Of a DNA stretch of 64,000 bases, positions 33,110 through 47,200 are shown in pieces. Position 1 is the stretch's first letter. Each line of letters starts with the position of its first letter. A program made the position numbers and the translations under genes. This DNA is from Vesta saturnalis (lineage: Eukaryota; Arthropoda; Insecta; Coleoptera; Lampyridae), in assembly GCA_036346205.1 (NCBI GenBank), contig JARFJB010001819.1:2692001-2756000 (forward strand). Direction: 5' to 3'. A model generated the notes under the pieces. It was not told where the DNA came from and ran no database searches. It saw only the letters and a list, made by a program, of their open reading frames with translations.

Positions 33110-35510
33110 TACACCGTGTCCAAGATAAGGATGCCCACTATGGGGATCTCGGAAACGGTAAGAAATGGAAGGTCGGTTAAATGGAACAAAAGTTACGCAT
33201 TTGAGAGGGTGTATTTATGGTCTTTGTAGAACTCGAATATCTCTTTTAGTTTTTGAGATATTTGAAAAAAATTGAATTTTTTGATTTTCGTTTTTATTTT
33301 TTTCTGACCTTATTTGAAGAGCTACCAAGAAAAGATGAGCACATTTTCATTCCCACTTTTCTAGCTCTACTTAATGCTGTTATTCAATTTTTGATACAAC
33401 GTTTCGTTTATTAACAACCATCATCAACTTTATTTTTTTTAAATACACGAAAAAATTATTTTTGCCACATTTAAATTCTCTCCTTGATTCTGAATTCAAC
33501 GATATATCACACTTTATATTTTTGATACGTTTCGGATGAGAAAATTCATATTCAATGTAAAACATCGAAAACGTACAGTTAAAACTAATACTAGAAACAT
33601 TAGAAAACCGTAACATTATTATAACGTTATGTTTTGTAATTTTAAATGATAGACAAATAAAAAACAAATTTATTTTAAAGGTTAATAAACTCACAAAAGA
33701 TGTTCAAAAAGATTCCCGTTATTCTCTAAACATAAATAGGATCTTCTAACTGTAGCATCTAAAACATTCTTCAGCATTTGAGGAGTGATACTAGCAAACG
33801 CTTCGAGAACGAATCTTTGTAAAATTTCTTCATTTTCAATATCGTTTCCATAAATGTAATTTTTAATGTATCCCCAAAGAAAAAAATCTTGAGATGTTAT
33901 ATCTGGAGAACGGGCTGGCCACAGTACATTTGCATGAGTGCCAATACATCTTTCTGGAAATCTAACAGACAGGTAATCTCTGACAACTCTGAAATTATGT
34001 TCTGGTGCACCGTCCTGCATAAACCAACAACCTTCAACTTCTTGGAAAGGCAAACCATTCAAAGCAATCTCTAATTCATTTTGGAGTAAAATTTGGTAAC
34101 GCTCAGAATTTAAGGACTCGTGGTAAATGAAAGGACCTGTAATTCGAGTACCGAATATAGTAGCCCACATATTAAACCCGAAACGGTGTTGGTGTTTGGC
34201 CGTTTTGTACAGACGTGGATTTACTCTTGCCCAATAATGAGCATTTCTACGATTAAAAGTTCCATTATTATTAACCATACTTTCATCGGACCATATTATT
34301 TTATTCGGAAAATATTCATTGTCTTGAGATTGACGTGTATACCATTCGCAAAATATTCTACGTCTTTCTGGGTCACCTGGTCGAAGTCCTTGACAAATTC
34401 TAAATTTATATGGATGTACTTTCTCCTTCTTTAGAACATAATGAGCTGTGGAATGGGCTGCTATGCCAGTTGCCTCTTCAATTTTCCTAGTAGAAACCTC
34501 TGGATTTTCCGTTACAGCTGATAAAACAATATTGGATTTTTCTTCAATGGAAGGTTTTTTGCGAGATTTTACAGGTTTTTTGAACGCACCATATTCTTTT
34601 AGATTAACTGCTAATGTGCGAAAAGTTCTTTTGTGAGGTTGACGCCTTTCTAGATATTTGTTTAAATGCATTATTTCGGCTTCAGAACAATTACGTTGAC
34701 ACAAAATGTATCACGTCAGTATATCAATTTTTTCATTATTAGAAAAATGTACTCCTACCATATTGTTTTTAGGTAAACATAAAATGTAATTAACTAAAAG
34801 ACCACCAAACAAACGTAATACGGACAACAATCAATTATGACAGGTAGGTAAACAAAATGCAAAGCCAACTTATTTTTATCAAATACATCAGTACGACGGA
34901 AGATGTATTTTAACTGTTTAATTAATAGTATTTTCACTAAATACATACTTGTGAATTATTTTATTCGCAACAGGCATTAGAAAATGAGAAAACATTATTT
35001 TATAATAATTTGACAGTTTTCTAATGTTTCTAGTATTAGTTTTAACTGTACGTTTTCGATGTTTTACATTGAATATGAATTTTCTCATTCGAAACGTATC
35101 AAAAATATAAAGTGTGATATATCGTTGAATTAAGAATCAAGGAGAGAATTTAAATATTGTAAAAATAATTTTTTCGTGTATTTAAAAAAATAAAGTTGAT
35201 GATGGTTGCTAACAAACGAAACGTTGTATCAAAAATTGAATAACAGCATTAAGTAGAGCTAGAAAAATGGCAATGAAAATATGCTATTCTTTTCTTGATA
35301 GCTCTTCAAATAAGGTCAGAAAATAAAAACGAAAATCAGAAAATTCAATTTTTTTCAAATGTCTCAAAAACTAAAAGAGATATTCGAGTTCTACAAAGAC
35401 CATAAATGCATCCTCTCAAATGCGTAACTTTTGTTCCATTTAACCCACCTTCCATCTCTTACCGTTTCCAAGATCCCCATAGTAGACATCTTTATCTTGG
35501 ACACGGTGTA
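33110..35510 (-). mobile_element. DD41D mariner-type element R4, best preserved copy
   Basis: The ends TACACCGTGTCCAAGATAA (33110) and its complement (to 35510) are followed by TA at 33108-33109 and 35511-35512. The inverted arms are about 500-580 bp each (33110-33680 against 34960-35510) and differ at only scattered bases. The transposase reads on the minus strand. It is nearly complete, so this may be the youngest element of its family here. Confidence 0.85.
33691..34761 (-). pseudogene. DD41D transposase in R4, complete except for one early stop
   Basis: The family start is ATG 34761 (MVGVHFSNNEKIDILT). A single in-frame TGA at 34711-34713 follows. From there the frame is open for about 340 codons to 33691. 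HTH: YGAFKKPVKSRKKPS, then STRKIEEATGIAAHSTAHYV. DDE core: IIWSDESMVNNNG, WFMQDGAPEHNFRVVRD and WPARSPDITSQDFFLWGYIK. All three Asp are present and 41 residues lie between the second and third. The C-terminus LENNGNLFEHLL is typical. The first 16 codons plus the TGA correspond to the start of the related R2 transposase, which reads TCYIL where this has T-stop-YIL. The product would cut and join the TIRs. Initiation downstream at a TTG or Met could still give a shortened protein, but that is speculative. Confidence 0.85.
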
Positions 35511-35512
35511 TA

Positions 35513-35921
35513 TCTCATTGACTTCCGCACGTGATCTATTTCTTAAAAATGTATGTACGTGTTCTCGATTATAGGATAACGGTTGAGCCTTTTTTAAGTT
35601 TGTTTTCGCTAATTGATAGTGTAATAATTTAGTATGTTCACTTCCTGTATTACTTGATCAGGTAACCCCTGCTAAGCTAAGGATCAAGGTCAATTGCATT
35701 TTTAATGGATACCGAATAACAATATGGACGTAATTTTGCGCAGGGACTCCAAATACGTATTTCATTTCCGTATACTTATGACTAATCGTAACACAATAAG
35801 GACAAAGTAACATACGTCAAGCTCCACATTCAACAAATGGCCTAACAATTTCGTATAAGTTACTATATCGTTGAGAGAATTTATTTCTCTCCTTAATCTG
35901 TCTCCAGCTATAAATTAATGC

Positions 35922-35925
<4 letters not shown>
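35513..35925. other. Intergenic, no gene seen
   Basis: AT-rich spacer between R4 and a (TA)n-flanked MITE. Confidence 0.6.

Positions 35926-35959
<34 letters not shown>
35926..35959. repeat. (TA)n microsatellite
   Basis: About 17 units, ending at the TIR of the next element. Confidence 0.95.
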
Positions 35960-35962
<3 letters not shown>

Positions 35963-36957
35963 GGTGTGCAAATAGTATCGCACCAAATGGGATTATGTAG
36001 AAACGGTTTGACATTTAGATTTGACCTAGGGTTAGATAATACATAAATACCCATAATTTGATATGAGTTTCATTTGTTTTGTGTGACTGGTGTTTTCAGA
36101 GGCAGCCATCTTGAATTTTTTGAAATGGTAAGCTAGGTTGAGTATGGTGTCATTTGGCAGGTAATTGATTTAGAAATACAGCACGGTATATCATACGCTT
36201 GTTTATACTAAAATAACGAAGAAAATGAAAATATTAAACTAATAGTTCAAGTGAATAAAGCAAAATAATTGAACAAGAAAATTGATGAAAATCACAATAA
36301 CTGCTCAAATTGTTGTCCATTTACTTCTTGACAATATCTAGGTCTATCAACAAAAGCACCCATGCATTTTGCAGATATGCCGGAGGAATGTTTGTGATCG
36401 CAATTCTAATTCGAGCTTCTAATTCATCTAATGTTATTGGCCTATTAAATAAATAAACAAATAAATAAACACACTTATTTCCACAGAAACCAAGCCGTAT
36501 TTTACATCTACATGAGAAAAACAAGCTTACGATAATATCGTATTGTAGTATTTACTATCAGTTCGAATTAGAAAAGCGATAAAGAGTATTTGAAATTACT
36601 AAAATTGATAACAATCAGTAGAGAACACAGAAATGCTACATTTGAATTAAATTTTTGTATAAGTTGTATTTGTTTACAGCCCTTTGTCCAGAAAATGTTC
36701 CCTCTAGAAAGTTAATTTGGCTTTTTCATTTTCTTCGTTATTTTAGAATAAATAAGCTTATCATATACCGTAGTGTATTTCTAAATCAATTACCTGTCAA
36801 AAGACACCAAACTCAACCTAGGTTGCAATTAAAAAAAATTCAAACGAAACTCATATCAAAATATATGGGTATTTATGTATGTTTTAACCCCACCAAATGT
36901 CAATCTAAATGACAAACCGTTTCTACATAATCCCATTTGGTCCAATACTATTTGCAC

Positions 36958-36961
<4 letters not shown>
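35960..36961 (-). mobile_element. Non-autonomous DD41D-type element, 1.0 kb
   Basis: The left end CAGGGTGTGCAAATAG and the right end CTATTTGCACACCC are inverted. Similarity continues inward for about 250-280 bp in each arm (right arm with a gap). Both ends are directly against (TA)n. The interior keeps only the C-terminal coding tail of a transposase. Confidence 0.85.
36292..36520 (-). pseudogene. Transposase C-terminal remnant in MITE
   Basis: Minus strand: NRPITLDELEARIRIAITNI then IPPAYLQN. After a frameshift it continues CQEVNGQQFEQLL and a stop at 36292-36294. This is the tail of a DD41D-type transposase; the catalytic domain has been deleted. Confidence 0.7.

Positions 36962-37017
<56 letters not shown>
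36962..37017. repeat. (TA)n microsatellite
   Basis: About 28 units starting at the right end of the MITE. Confidence 0.95.
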
Positions 37018-37020
<3 letters not shown>

Positions 37021-37039
37021 GCAACAATACATAATCGCA

Positions 37040-37290
37040 TTCGTTGCTAATTATAAACAATAATAAAACACGACGGAGATTCGATGTGCTCTTTTCGTTG
37101 TTTTAATTTGCATAAACAATTTTTTTGCTCAAATAGTTACTACGTAAAATTGTTCTTTGCACTGTAATTAACAATAATTTATACATACTCGATTTGTTGC
37201 TAATTATGAACAATGAAAAACGACGGAGAATCAATGCTCTTACATACGGGACCCTTCGCTGTTTTAATTTACATAAACATAATAAAGTTA
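37040..37290 (+). repeat. Direct duplication, about 150-bp period
   Basis: cgttgctaattataaacaat followed by aaacacgacggagattc and ttgttttaatttgcataaac recurs about 150 bp later (37190-37280) with several changes. No coding content. Confidence 0.6.
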
Positions 37291-37637
37291 CTCAGCTAGA
37301 AAATTATCAAAAAAAGTGGTGCAACTATTCCGGATTTACCTTACGCGAAGAGTCAAAATGCGATACATTTCTATATCTGGCCTAGGATGGTTTATTGGAC
37401 CGTTCATATAATAGTAATACATTATAATTTATTCCAATTTTGTTTTTAATTAGGATTGTTTCATGATGATATAGCAATACCGAGAGTCAAAAACAATAAA
37501 ATGATAAGTATTTTATATAAAAAAAATCGCAGTCTCAAAGGGCATTTTAGTCACATTTTTTGTATTAATAAGGTGTTACACGCTATCTTTCTAGATTTAC
37601 AGTCAAAAAGCAAATTGTAATTCACATACGTGGTGAT

Positions 37638-37973
37638 TTATGTTATGTCTCTTTTGTGCTGGCTGTTGTGGTATATATAAAGATGCGCAGTGGCAATAAA
37701 CTTCTCCTTTAATATTATTTCCGCATTCTTAAGATCATCATACTGAATCCATTTATTACCAGGATGGCAAATGGTGGTATAATGACCAATCATATCGTAA
37801 TCAATAGACTGCCTGGTTTGCTTTGATGGTGGTTTGAAATTGACAATTCCGGCCCAGTTATAATCATTGGGCATGAAGGTGAATTTCATCTCTGTGGGTA
37901 TGTCCTTTAATTTGACAGTATATTCGTTGAAAACTTCGTTACAGTAGGTTTCCAGTATAATGAAGAGACCTGA
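37638..37973 (-). CDS. USP-like C-terminal exon (fragment of a gene or transposon)
   Basis: An open minus-strand frame ending at 37638. It begins after an acceptor-like atcag near 37973 and reads GLFIILETYCNEVFNEY, then KLKDIPTEMKF. Next come NWAGIVNFKPP, then DMIGHYTTICHPGNKWIQYDDL and a hydrophobic end, ATAHLYIYHN. The GHYT plus W-x-x-Y-D-D pattern is that of the C-terminal part of ubiquitin-specific proteases (peptidase C19), which carries the catalytic His (GHY) and a downstream Asp. The N-terminal Cys box is not in this window region. It could be a host USP pseudogene, a last exon, or a protease-like domain carried by a mobile element. About 110 codons are seen. Confidence 0.4.
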   Translation of the reverse strand, partial: SGLFIILETYCNEVFNEYTVKLKDIPTEMKFTFMPNDYNWAGIVNFKPPSKQTRQSIDYDMIGHYTTICHPGNKWIQYDDLKNAEIILKEKFIATAHLYIYHNSQHKRDIT

Positions 37974-38465
37974 TTAAAGAATATTTTCAGTTAATTTTAT
38001 GAAACAGTATAAGCATAGCTAAAGTGAAGGTCAGTACCCAGAACGATGTACATGTAATACAGATACATCGTATTAGTCTGTAATAATAGAATCTTCTATC
38101 ATCTAGCAAGAAGGAATTCAGTAAATAATAACAAAACATAATCTCTCCCATATGGTAAGATGTAATTCTCAGCAACGCATTTCGGTAATTATAGGTATAC
38201 CAATTATGTCTTACCATATAATAATAATTATTTAATTCCGAAAATGTGTTTGCACCATAACGAAAGGTCAAAAATATACGCAAAATAATGTGTTTTTATC
38301 CATATTATTGAATTCGACAGAAATCCGATTTTGAACCCAATCGCCGCAACAAGTTGTGTTTATTTCTAGGCCTTTATTGTTAAGTTACAAAATCACATTC
38401 AAACTACACCAAACATTCCAATTCCCAACTAAGCGATTCCGATTTGACTGTTTATTCATAATCCG
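37974..38465. other. Intergenic or intron, no gene seen
   Basis: It would be intronic if 37638-37973 is a genuine exon. No further exon of that gene was recognised upstream on the minus strand. Confidence 0.4.
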
Positions 38466-39545
38466 CAGAGTGGACCAAAAGTCTGGAAACGCAATTATCT
38501 CGTAAATTGTTAGTCCGAATTGTAGAAAATCTGGAATAAGCCTATTTTGGGATATCGAGATTCCAGATTTGACATTTGCAATGTTGCCAATGTTGCCGTT
38601 TCTCTTATATTATTAGTCACTTTGGTTTTTTAAATACATCACCCTATATATGCAGTAATTATTGGAATCTCCTCTTCAATACGAGTTCAACCATATGTAA
38701 CACTAATGATTTTATATAGTCTAGAAGGTCTTAAATACATAAACCAGTGCAAAATATGTAGATTTGAGTAAATTTAAATGTTTAAATATAAAATGTTGCG
38801 ATTTTGACATTTATTCACCATTTACATCATTAAATAAAACAGAGAGTAGTTTGATGTGTTTCGAAAAGTTGTTTCTCTAAAATTGTTGTTACTGTTGTAA
38901 TGATGAGAGGGTACGGCGACAGAAAATGATCTTGTAGTGAACTAGCCAACTTGTTCAACGATACTTTCCCAAACCGTTCTCCTATCCATAAGGCGACGGT
39001 ACAAAAAACGGTAAAGCGTATTGAGTGCTGTGGAGGAGTAAAAGATAGATACCGATCAGGTAGACCAAAAACAGTTATAAATGACAACAAAACTTTAGAT
39101 ATAATGCAAAGTTTCGTTGAAGATCCGCATACATCCTCACGCATTCTCCAGTCTTACGTGTATTACATAAGAATAAATTTCAACCATACAAAATTCATTT
39201 ATTGCAAGAATTAAGTGAAGATGACTTCGACCGTAGATTAGAGTTTACTGAGATAATGATGAATAAAATTGAAAATGACGAAAATTTCGTTAACAACATA
39301 TGTTTTTCCGACGAAGCCACTTTTACACTGTGTGGGAGTGTAAATCGACATAATTTAAGGTACTGGAGTGACGTAAATCCACACTGGCTGCGTGAAAACC
39401 ATACTCAAAGACCATAAAAATGAAATGTATGGTCAGGTATAGTGGGTACTCAGTTAATTGGTCCGTTCTTTATTGAAGGAAATTTAAAATCAGATAAGTA
39501 CGAAATGATAATTAGAAATGAATTGTATCTACACTGAGAAATTTG
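38466..39545 (+). mobile_element. Mariner-type element, right end lost
   Basis: The left end CAGAGTGGACCAAAAGTC and the following 100 bp match both ends of the element at 39590-40885, so they belong to one family. The transposase stops abruptly at about 39535 where an (AT)n array begins. The right half and right TIR are absent. Confidence 0.7.
38900..39535 (+). pseudogene. Mariner-type transposase, truncated and broken
   Basis: ATG 38900, MMRGYGDRK then a stop. The HTH part reads LANLFNDTFPNRSP, then VKDRYRSGRPKTVI and FVEDPHTSSRILQ. After a frameshift: LSEDDFDRRLEFTEIMM near 39210-39260, the first catalytic block ICFSDEATFTLCGS near 39300-39340, VNRHNLRYWSDVNPHW, and after a stop GTQLIGPFFIEGN near 39445. 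The second and third catalytic Asp lie beyond the truncation. The N-terminal style is shared with the DD41D group. Confidence 0.75.
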
Positions 39546-39547
39546 TT

Positions 39548-39548
<1 letters not shown>

Positions 39549-39589
<41 letters not shown>
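39549..39589. repeat. (AT)n microsatellite
   Basis: About 20 units, ending at the left TIR of the next element. Confidence 0.95.
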
Positions 39590-42350
<2,761 letters not shown>

Positions 42351-42359
42351 ATGAATCTT

Positions 42360-42780
42360 CATTCTGTTTGTTTCCAGGCTAAGACAATGGCCTTGAAGAG
42401 GTGAATGAGCTGCGCATCTAGTTTGTTTATAGGTTAGGTCATGTGACCTTAGAAGTGAGTGAGCGATGCATCAGATTTGATTTTTTCTAGGGCAATGGGA
42501 TATGTTGCTAGGTTAGGCTAAGTCGGTGGCCCTGAAGATATGAATAAGTTATGTATCCGGTCTCATTTCTAAGAATTTTGAGGTAACCTGGTTTGCATGA
42601 ATTGGTTCTATTTTTAGATAACCTTGAAGCGATCAATGACTCATACTATTGAGTTTGTTTTCAGGCTAAGTCGTTGAAGAGATCAATGAATCATGCATCT
42701 AGTTTGTCTTGGTTAACGCAATGGTCTTGAAGAAACTACGCATGCGTAATGTCATTTTCAAGAAGAATTGGTTCGATTAA
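42360..42780 (+). repeat. Tandem minisatellite, unit about 55-60 bp
   Basis: Repeated words ggctaagtc-atgg, ccttgaagagatcaatga, atgcatctagtttgtttt occur about six to seven times, with substantial divergence between units. Open frames over this region on the minus strand are not supported. Confidence 0.65.
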
Positions 42781-43059
42781 TGAGTCATAGATAGGTTGTG
42801 TCTGGATTTCGGTGCGGTACTCCGCATCTAGTTTGTGGGTTTGTTTCTCAGCTAGACCGGTGAACTTTCGGCTAATTTTTTTAGCTAATCTGGTGACCCT
42901 GGTTTGCACGTTAGAAATGGGCGGTCTTGACCTTGACAACACCGCATGACCTTGAGACGTTGCAAGAACGCATGGCCTTAACCACTGTACACTGACCCTG
43001 CAGACTGAACCAGAACATACATAACTATACTTCCACCCTCTATTCAAGAATTTTAATAA

Positions 43060-43150
43060 TAAATTATACTTATCTTTTGGATTTTATCGTTTAAACATAA
43101 ATTGTACATATTCTATAGATAGTAACAGCTATCGTCGTTTGTAAAGAATG
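43060..43150 (-). mobile_element. Second diverged Penelope-like terminal fragment
   Basis: acttatcttttggatttt then atagatagtaacagctatcg and tcgtttgtaaag parallels 25940-26030. On the minus strand GACGA plus a GATAG/CTATC helix survives, but the GAAAC strand is lost. Confidence 0.45.
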
Positions 43151-44051
43151 CTAATTTTAAAATTATATTATTATACTACTTAATGTTTATTATAAAATGT
43201 TTGAATTGTAATGTTTGTGATTGATTTTATACAAAATAACGAAAGAAATATTCATTTAAAAGAAGACTTAATCATGACCTAACCATATGCGTCTATTACT
43301 TGGCCAAATGTAAGGTAGTGCCAGAGGGTGGGGATCGGCACGCAAGCGTATTGTAAATATATCACATTAAATTTTAAAATATGAACAATGAATGATTATT
43401 ATGAATTTAAATCCTGAAACTTTATATTTGCATAATAAGCTTTAGTTTCTAAAAAAACTTATTCTTCGAAGTTTTAGTTTGGACGCCAAACTAAAAGTAT
43501 TGAGATAGGTTTAGGAATATACAGGGGCGTCCACATATTCCTGTACGGAATACACATTGAAATCTGACAGGTGTGGGAGAAACTGACAGTTTTGTTTTAA
43601 TTCTCAAACGTTTAATTTTCCTGGAATTTTTAGATGCGAAATGTAAAGTCACATACTTCTTTGTACCAAATTGGTCATTAAAGCTTAAAACTACTGTAAG
43701 GCAGATTGGTAAATTAATGTATGGATTTTCATCCGTTGAATGTATTAATAGTTATTTATCCATCAAGTGTATTAATGAAGGCGATTAACGACGAGATGTT
43801 TTAGGATCAGGCTACCATCTCGTAATGAAAGTACAGAACGCCTGACAATTCTCATTCCTTGACGCAATACATTCATTGTTAGATGTTTAATACTAATCAA
43901 TGCAGCGCCTCCTGTCAACTTCATTTAAATCGTTTATTAATAGACTCTATTAATGCATGGTTTCGAGTTGCGTAATAATTCTCATTAATAAACGATTCTC
44001 TGAAAACAACATTAAAGCTTTTTTACGATTAACTGAATAATTAAGTACTTG
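43151..44051. other. Intergenic, no gene seen
   Basis: AT-rich. An open stretch at 43573-43788 shows no recognisable motif. Confidence 0.5.
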
Positions 44052-44691
44052 TACATGGTGAATCAACGAAGAGTAAACTGGTGCTGTATGGGAAACTTTG
44101 CCAATAAAATGTATTTATCATTTTATATGGCTAGTAAGTCTGCGTATTTTAAAATTATTCTTGACTATGCATGGGCAAGACAAAGTTAATATTTTTTTAA
44201 TAGAACACCCTTTATAATCATTCGATTTTTTGATTCTACGTACAATTATAAAACTTTATTTATGTTACGTACATGTAATGTTTACGGTCTTTGAAATAAT
44301 TCGAAAATTATACCAAAATTTACATGGTGTTCAAAATACATCTTCAAACCTGCGAAACTTGAAATTCAAAAATATCAATTTTCTCGAATAGAACACCCTG
44401 TGTATGTTTACCCTCAAAACCACACAGTTCCTCTAAGTATGTCCTATCTTACTGTTTTTGGAGTTATTTTGATTTTTGTAATTATACAATATTTCAATGG
44501 TTTTTCTTGTGATTTGTGATTTGCAGAAGCCATGAAATTTGAAAACATGAGAGACAAAAAGTTGGATTAAAAACTAAACACTAAAATAGACACAAATTAA
44601 CTCCAACAGAAAATATTATCATAAAAACTTGTTATAAAATAATTTAACCCTCTCAGGTCATTGGATATTTCAACAGTTACTAATGAGTTCT

Positions 44692-45904
44692 TCCTAAAAT
44701 ATGTTCGAAAAGGTGTCCCTCCTGCTGAATGCATACATTTAGCCGTTTTATTATGTTTTCCCTCACGTTTCCCAGCATTTCCAGTGTTATCGTTCCACAA
44801 GCGTCTCGTATCCTATCTTCCATATCTTCTTTTGTAGTTTTTTTTTTTATGATTGTGGACCTGAACAGGCTAAATAAAGCCTATCGTGCTAAAGCACTCA
44901 GGAACACTTAAGAGGATGGATAGAGGGATAATGAATTGCCAATAGATGCCTATGAACAGCTACCTTAAATTTTCTCATATCATAAGTGAGAGGAAAACAG
45001 GAACTAGGGAGATCATTCCAGAGTTTAAAAGCCGTGTAGAAAAATGTGGATTGCGCCCGTTTGGTACGACAAGTGGAGATTTGTACTGCATACTAATGAT
45101 GTGAATGAGCGAACCGAGTGTTTCTCGCAAAGATAGCCGGAGATGGTATCAAAGAATGTAATTCGCCAGCACAATAGCCGTTGTAATAACGATAATACAA
45201 TGGGAGATGTAACATATACATATTCTTTAATATATCCCTATAAAACTAATGAGGTAAGATCGCACGACCTGGGGGACCACTGTATAAAACCCCCAATCAA
45301 TTTTTGACGATGATTGTCATATAAAAATTCCCGTACCCCGCGGTGGTTGCGCGGAGGAGCACCGCCCTGTTGCAGCCACATATTCTGTCGTTCATCATTA
45401 CTAATCAGATGAAGGAGATTAGGCAAAACTTCTGGGAGAGATTGAAAGTAGATACGACCAGTCAGGACAGTGTTAACAAAGTACGGTCCAATAATTCTAT
45501 TGTAGAGGATGCCACGCCAGACATTTATGGACAGTGGTTTCGGATTTGCATTTGTCGGATCCAAAATGGCTTACCCAATGCGTAATAGTGCATATTATGA
45601 TGATTTAAAACACCATTGTTTCTAAACGTAGCCTCGTCAGAAAACATAATTTCGGATTAATCTCAAGATGAGCAATAATCGACTTGCAAAAGTTTACTGG
45701 TCTTTCGAAGTCATCATTGCGTAATTCCTGGTGTAATTCAATATGGTAAGGATGATACTTATATTTTCTAGTTATCCGATTGACAGTTGATTGTGACGTT
45801 TCATATGGTATTGCTATCTGACGACTACTGACATGCTGGTTTTCTTCAATATGAAGCAGAATCTCAAGTTTATTTTCTTGGTTACTGGTATTTCTTTTCA
45901 CCAC
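44692..45904 (-). pseudogene. DD41D transposase in R5, split by a retrotransposon
   Basis: From ATG 45904: MVKRNTSNQENKLEILLHI, HVSSRQIAIPYETSQSTVNR and YHPYHIELHQELRNDDFERP. First catalytic block MFSDEATFRNNG near 45610-45650 in a shifted frame. The second block reads MWLQQGGAPPRNHRGVREF near 45345-45400, with Gly replacing the catalytic Asp. The third block is corrupted (CDLTSLVL then a stop near 45238). After the retrotransposon insertion the C-terminus resumes at about 44838-44692 with TKEDMEDRIRDACG and ending CIQQEGHLFEHIL. Inactive. Confidence 0.75.
44838..45201 (-). mobile_element. Non-LTR retrotransposon 3' fragment, copy C
   Basis: It begins with a T-run (poly-A of the minus-strand element) at about 44838-44850, followed by the 3' UTR word gtggacctgaacaggc shared with copies A and B. 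The C-terminal RT coding tail on the minus strand is truncated at about 45201. It is inserted in the R5 transposase, so it postdates R5. Confidence 0.85.
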
Positions 45905-46441
45905 TTTGGTTTTACCTCAAAATTTCAAAAGTGAGCCGATTGGGCGGAAGTCAGCAGGATACTTAAATCTATATAACCTTAGAGCAAGAAAACAATTTTT
46001 TTAACTTCACCAACACAAACCATATCAATTAATTCAGTTTTAGACTAATACATTATTTTACTATTGAATACACAAAACTTTCACAATCTTAAATGGCTAC
46101 CAAAATGCAAACAACAGTTTGATAGGTCAAATATATGTCATGTGGAATTTTGTTTTCATGGCTACTACGAATAATCACAAGAAAAACTATTGAAATATTG
46201 AATAATATAGAAAAAACAAAGTAACTCAAAAACAGTGGGATATAGGCATAGGACATACTTACGAAGAATTGTGTGGTTTTTGATTCTCTGTAAAAATATA
46301 TAGTGTTCTCTTTGAGAAAAATAATATTTTTGAATTTCAAGTTTCGCAGGTTTGAACATATATTTTGAACACCCTGTAGCATTTATCTCTAATACTTCTT
46401 CTTCAGAACATAGGTTTAAGCTTGAACTTGCCTTGGTCCAA

Positions 46442-46445
<4 letters not shown>

Positions 46446-46500
<55 letters not shown>
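46446..46500. repeat. (TA)n microsatellite
   Basis: About 27 units adjoining the next element. Confidence 0.95.
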
Positions 46501-46503
<3 letters not shown>

Positions 46504-47200
46504 TTTGATTAAAAGTAATGGCGGATACAGTTAAGGAAGATATGATGCAGAGGGTCTTACTTGCTTGTAATTCTCTAACACCCGACCATATTTCCAGAAT
46601 TACAAGACATAACTTAATGAAAAGGATTCATAAATGTTTAGAAGTAGATGGTGCTAATTTTGAACACTTATTATAAAACTTTATTTGTTTAATATTACAT
46701 TTAGTTATTTTTGTTTTAAGTTATCTAATTAAATTAAAAATCATGGCCTACCCTTTACTAATGTTGAAAGAATTAAGTGTTGTTATGTTTTAACTAAGAT
46801 AATGAAATATCTCAAAAGTGATTGGATTTAGGTATAGAGAATACTGATACCAAACGAATTGGCTTAAAAAATACAGCGGAAAATGTAATAAAGTACAGGG
46901 TGTTCTATTTAAAGTAAAAAAATTTAAACAAAATCGAAATATCTCGAAAGTACTTCATTTTTGGTATAGGACATTGTGCACAAATTTTATCTAGAATTTC
47001 ATATAGAATTCGAAAATAAAATAAAAAATATTAGGTTCCATTTAAAATAACAAAGTTGACGTCTACTTGACGTGCCACATTCAGGACAATATTATATTTG
47101 AACTCAGCGTCATCCAAAACCTACAGCTTCGTAATTTCAGATTTTTAACATAACTGTATCCGCCATTACTTTTAATCAAAACTCTTCGCGCCACACCCTG
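46501..47200 (+). mobile_element. Non-autonomous DD41D-type element, left tip replaced by (TA)n
   Basis: The inverted arms tttgattaaaagtaatggcg (46504 onward) and cgccattacttttaatcaaa (to about 47180) match. The right end continues to CGCGCCACACCCTG and TA (47201-47202), but the last roughly 22 bases are missing at the left and the (TA)n array starts there instead. The interior keeps the transposase C-terminus. Confidence 0.75.
46518..46676 (+). pseudogene. Transposase C-terminal remnant in MITE
   Basis: A 52-codon open frame: NSLTPDHISRITRHNLMKRI, then HKCLEVDGANFEHLL and TAA at 46674-46676. This is the tail of a DD41D-type transposase. Its first codons are formed by the inner TIR sequence itself, so the left TIR overlaps the reading frame. 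Confidence 0.75.

Larger units (their letters stand above)
44323..46376 (-). mobile_element. DD41D mariner-type element R5, itself interrupted
   Basis: The left end CATGGTGTTCAAAATA (TA at 44321-44322) and right end TATTTTGAACACCCTG (TA at 46377-46378) have inverted arms of about 200-215 bp (44323-44535 against 46165-46376). The transposase is on the minus strand. A non-LTR 3' fragment (44838-45201) splits it near the C-terminus. Confidence 0.8.

Noticed and set aside
42736..43047. 103-codon minus-strand open frame
   Set aside because: It overlaps the end of a minisatellite and has no recognisable motif; composition follows the repeat.
46089..46503. Hydrophobic minus-strand frames
   Set aside because: They lie in the TIR of R5 and the adjoining (TA)n; no motif or partner supports them.
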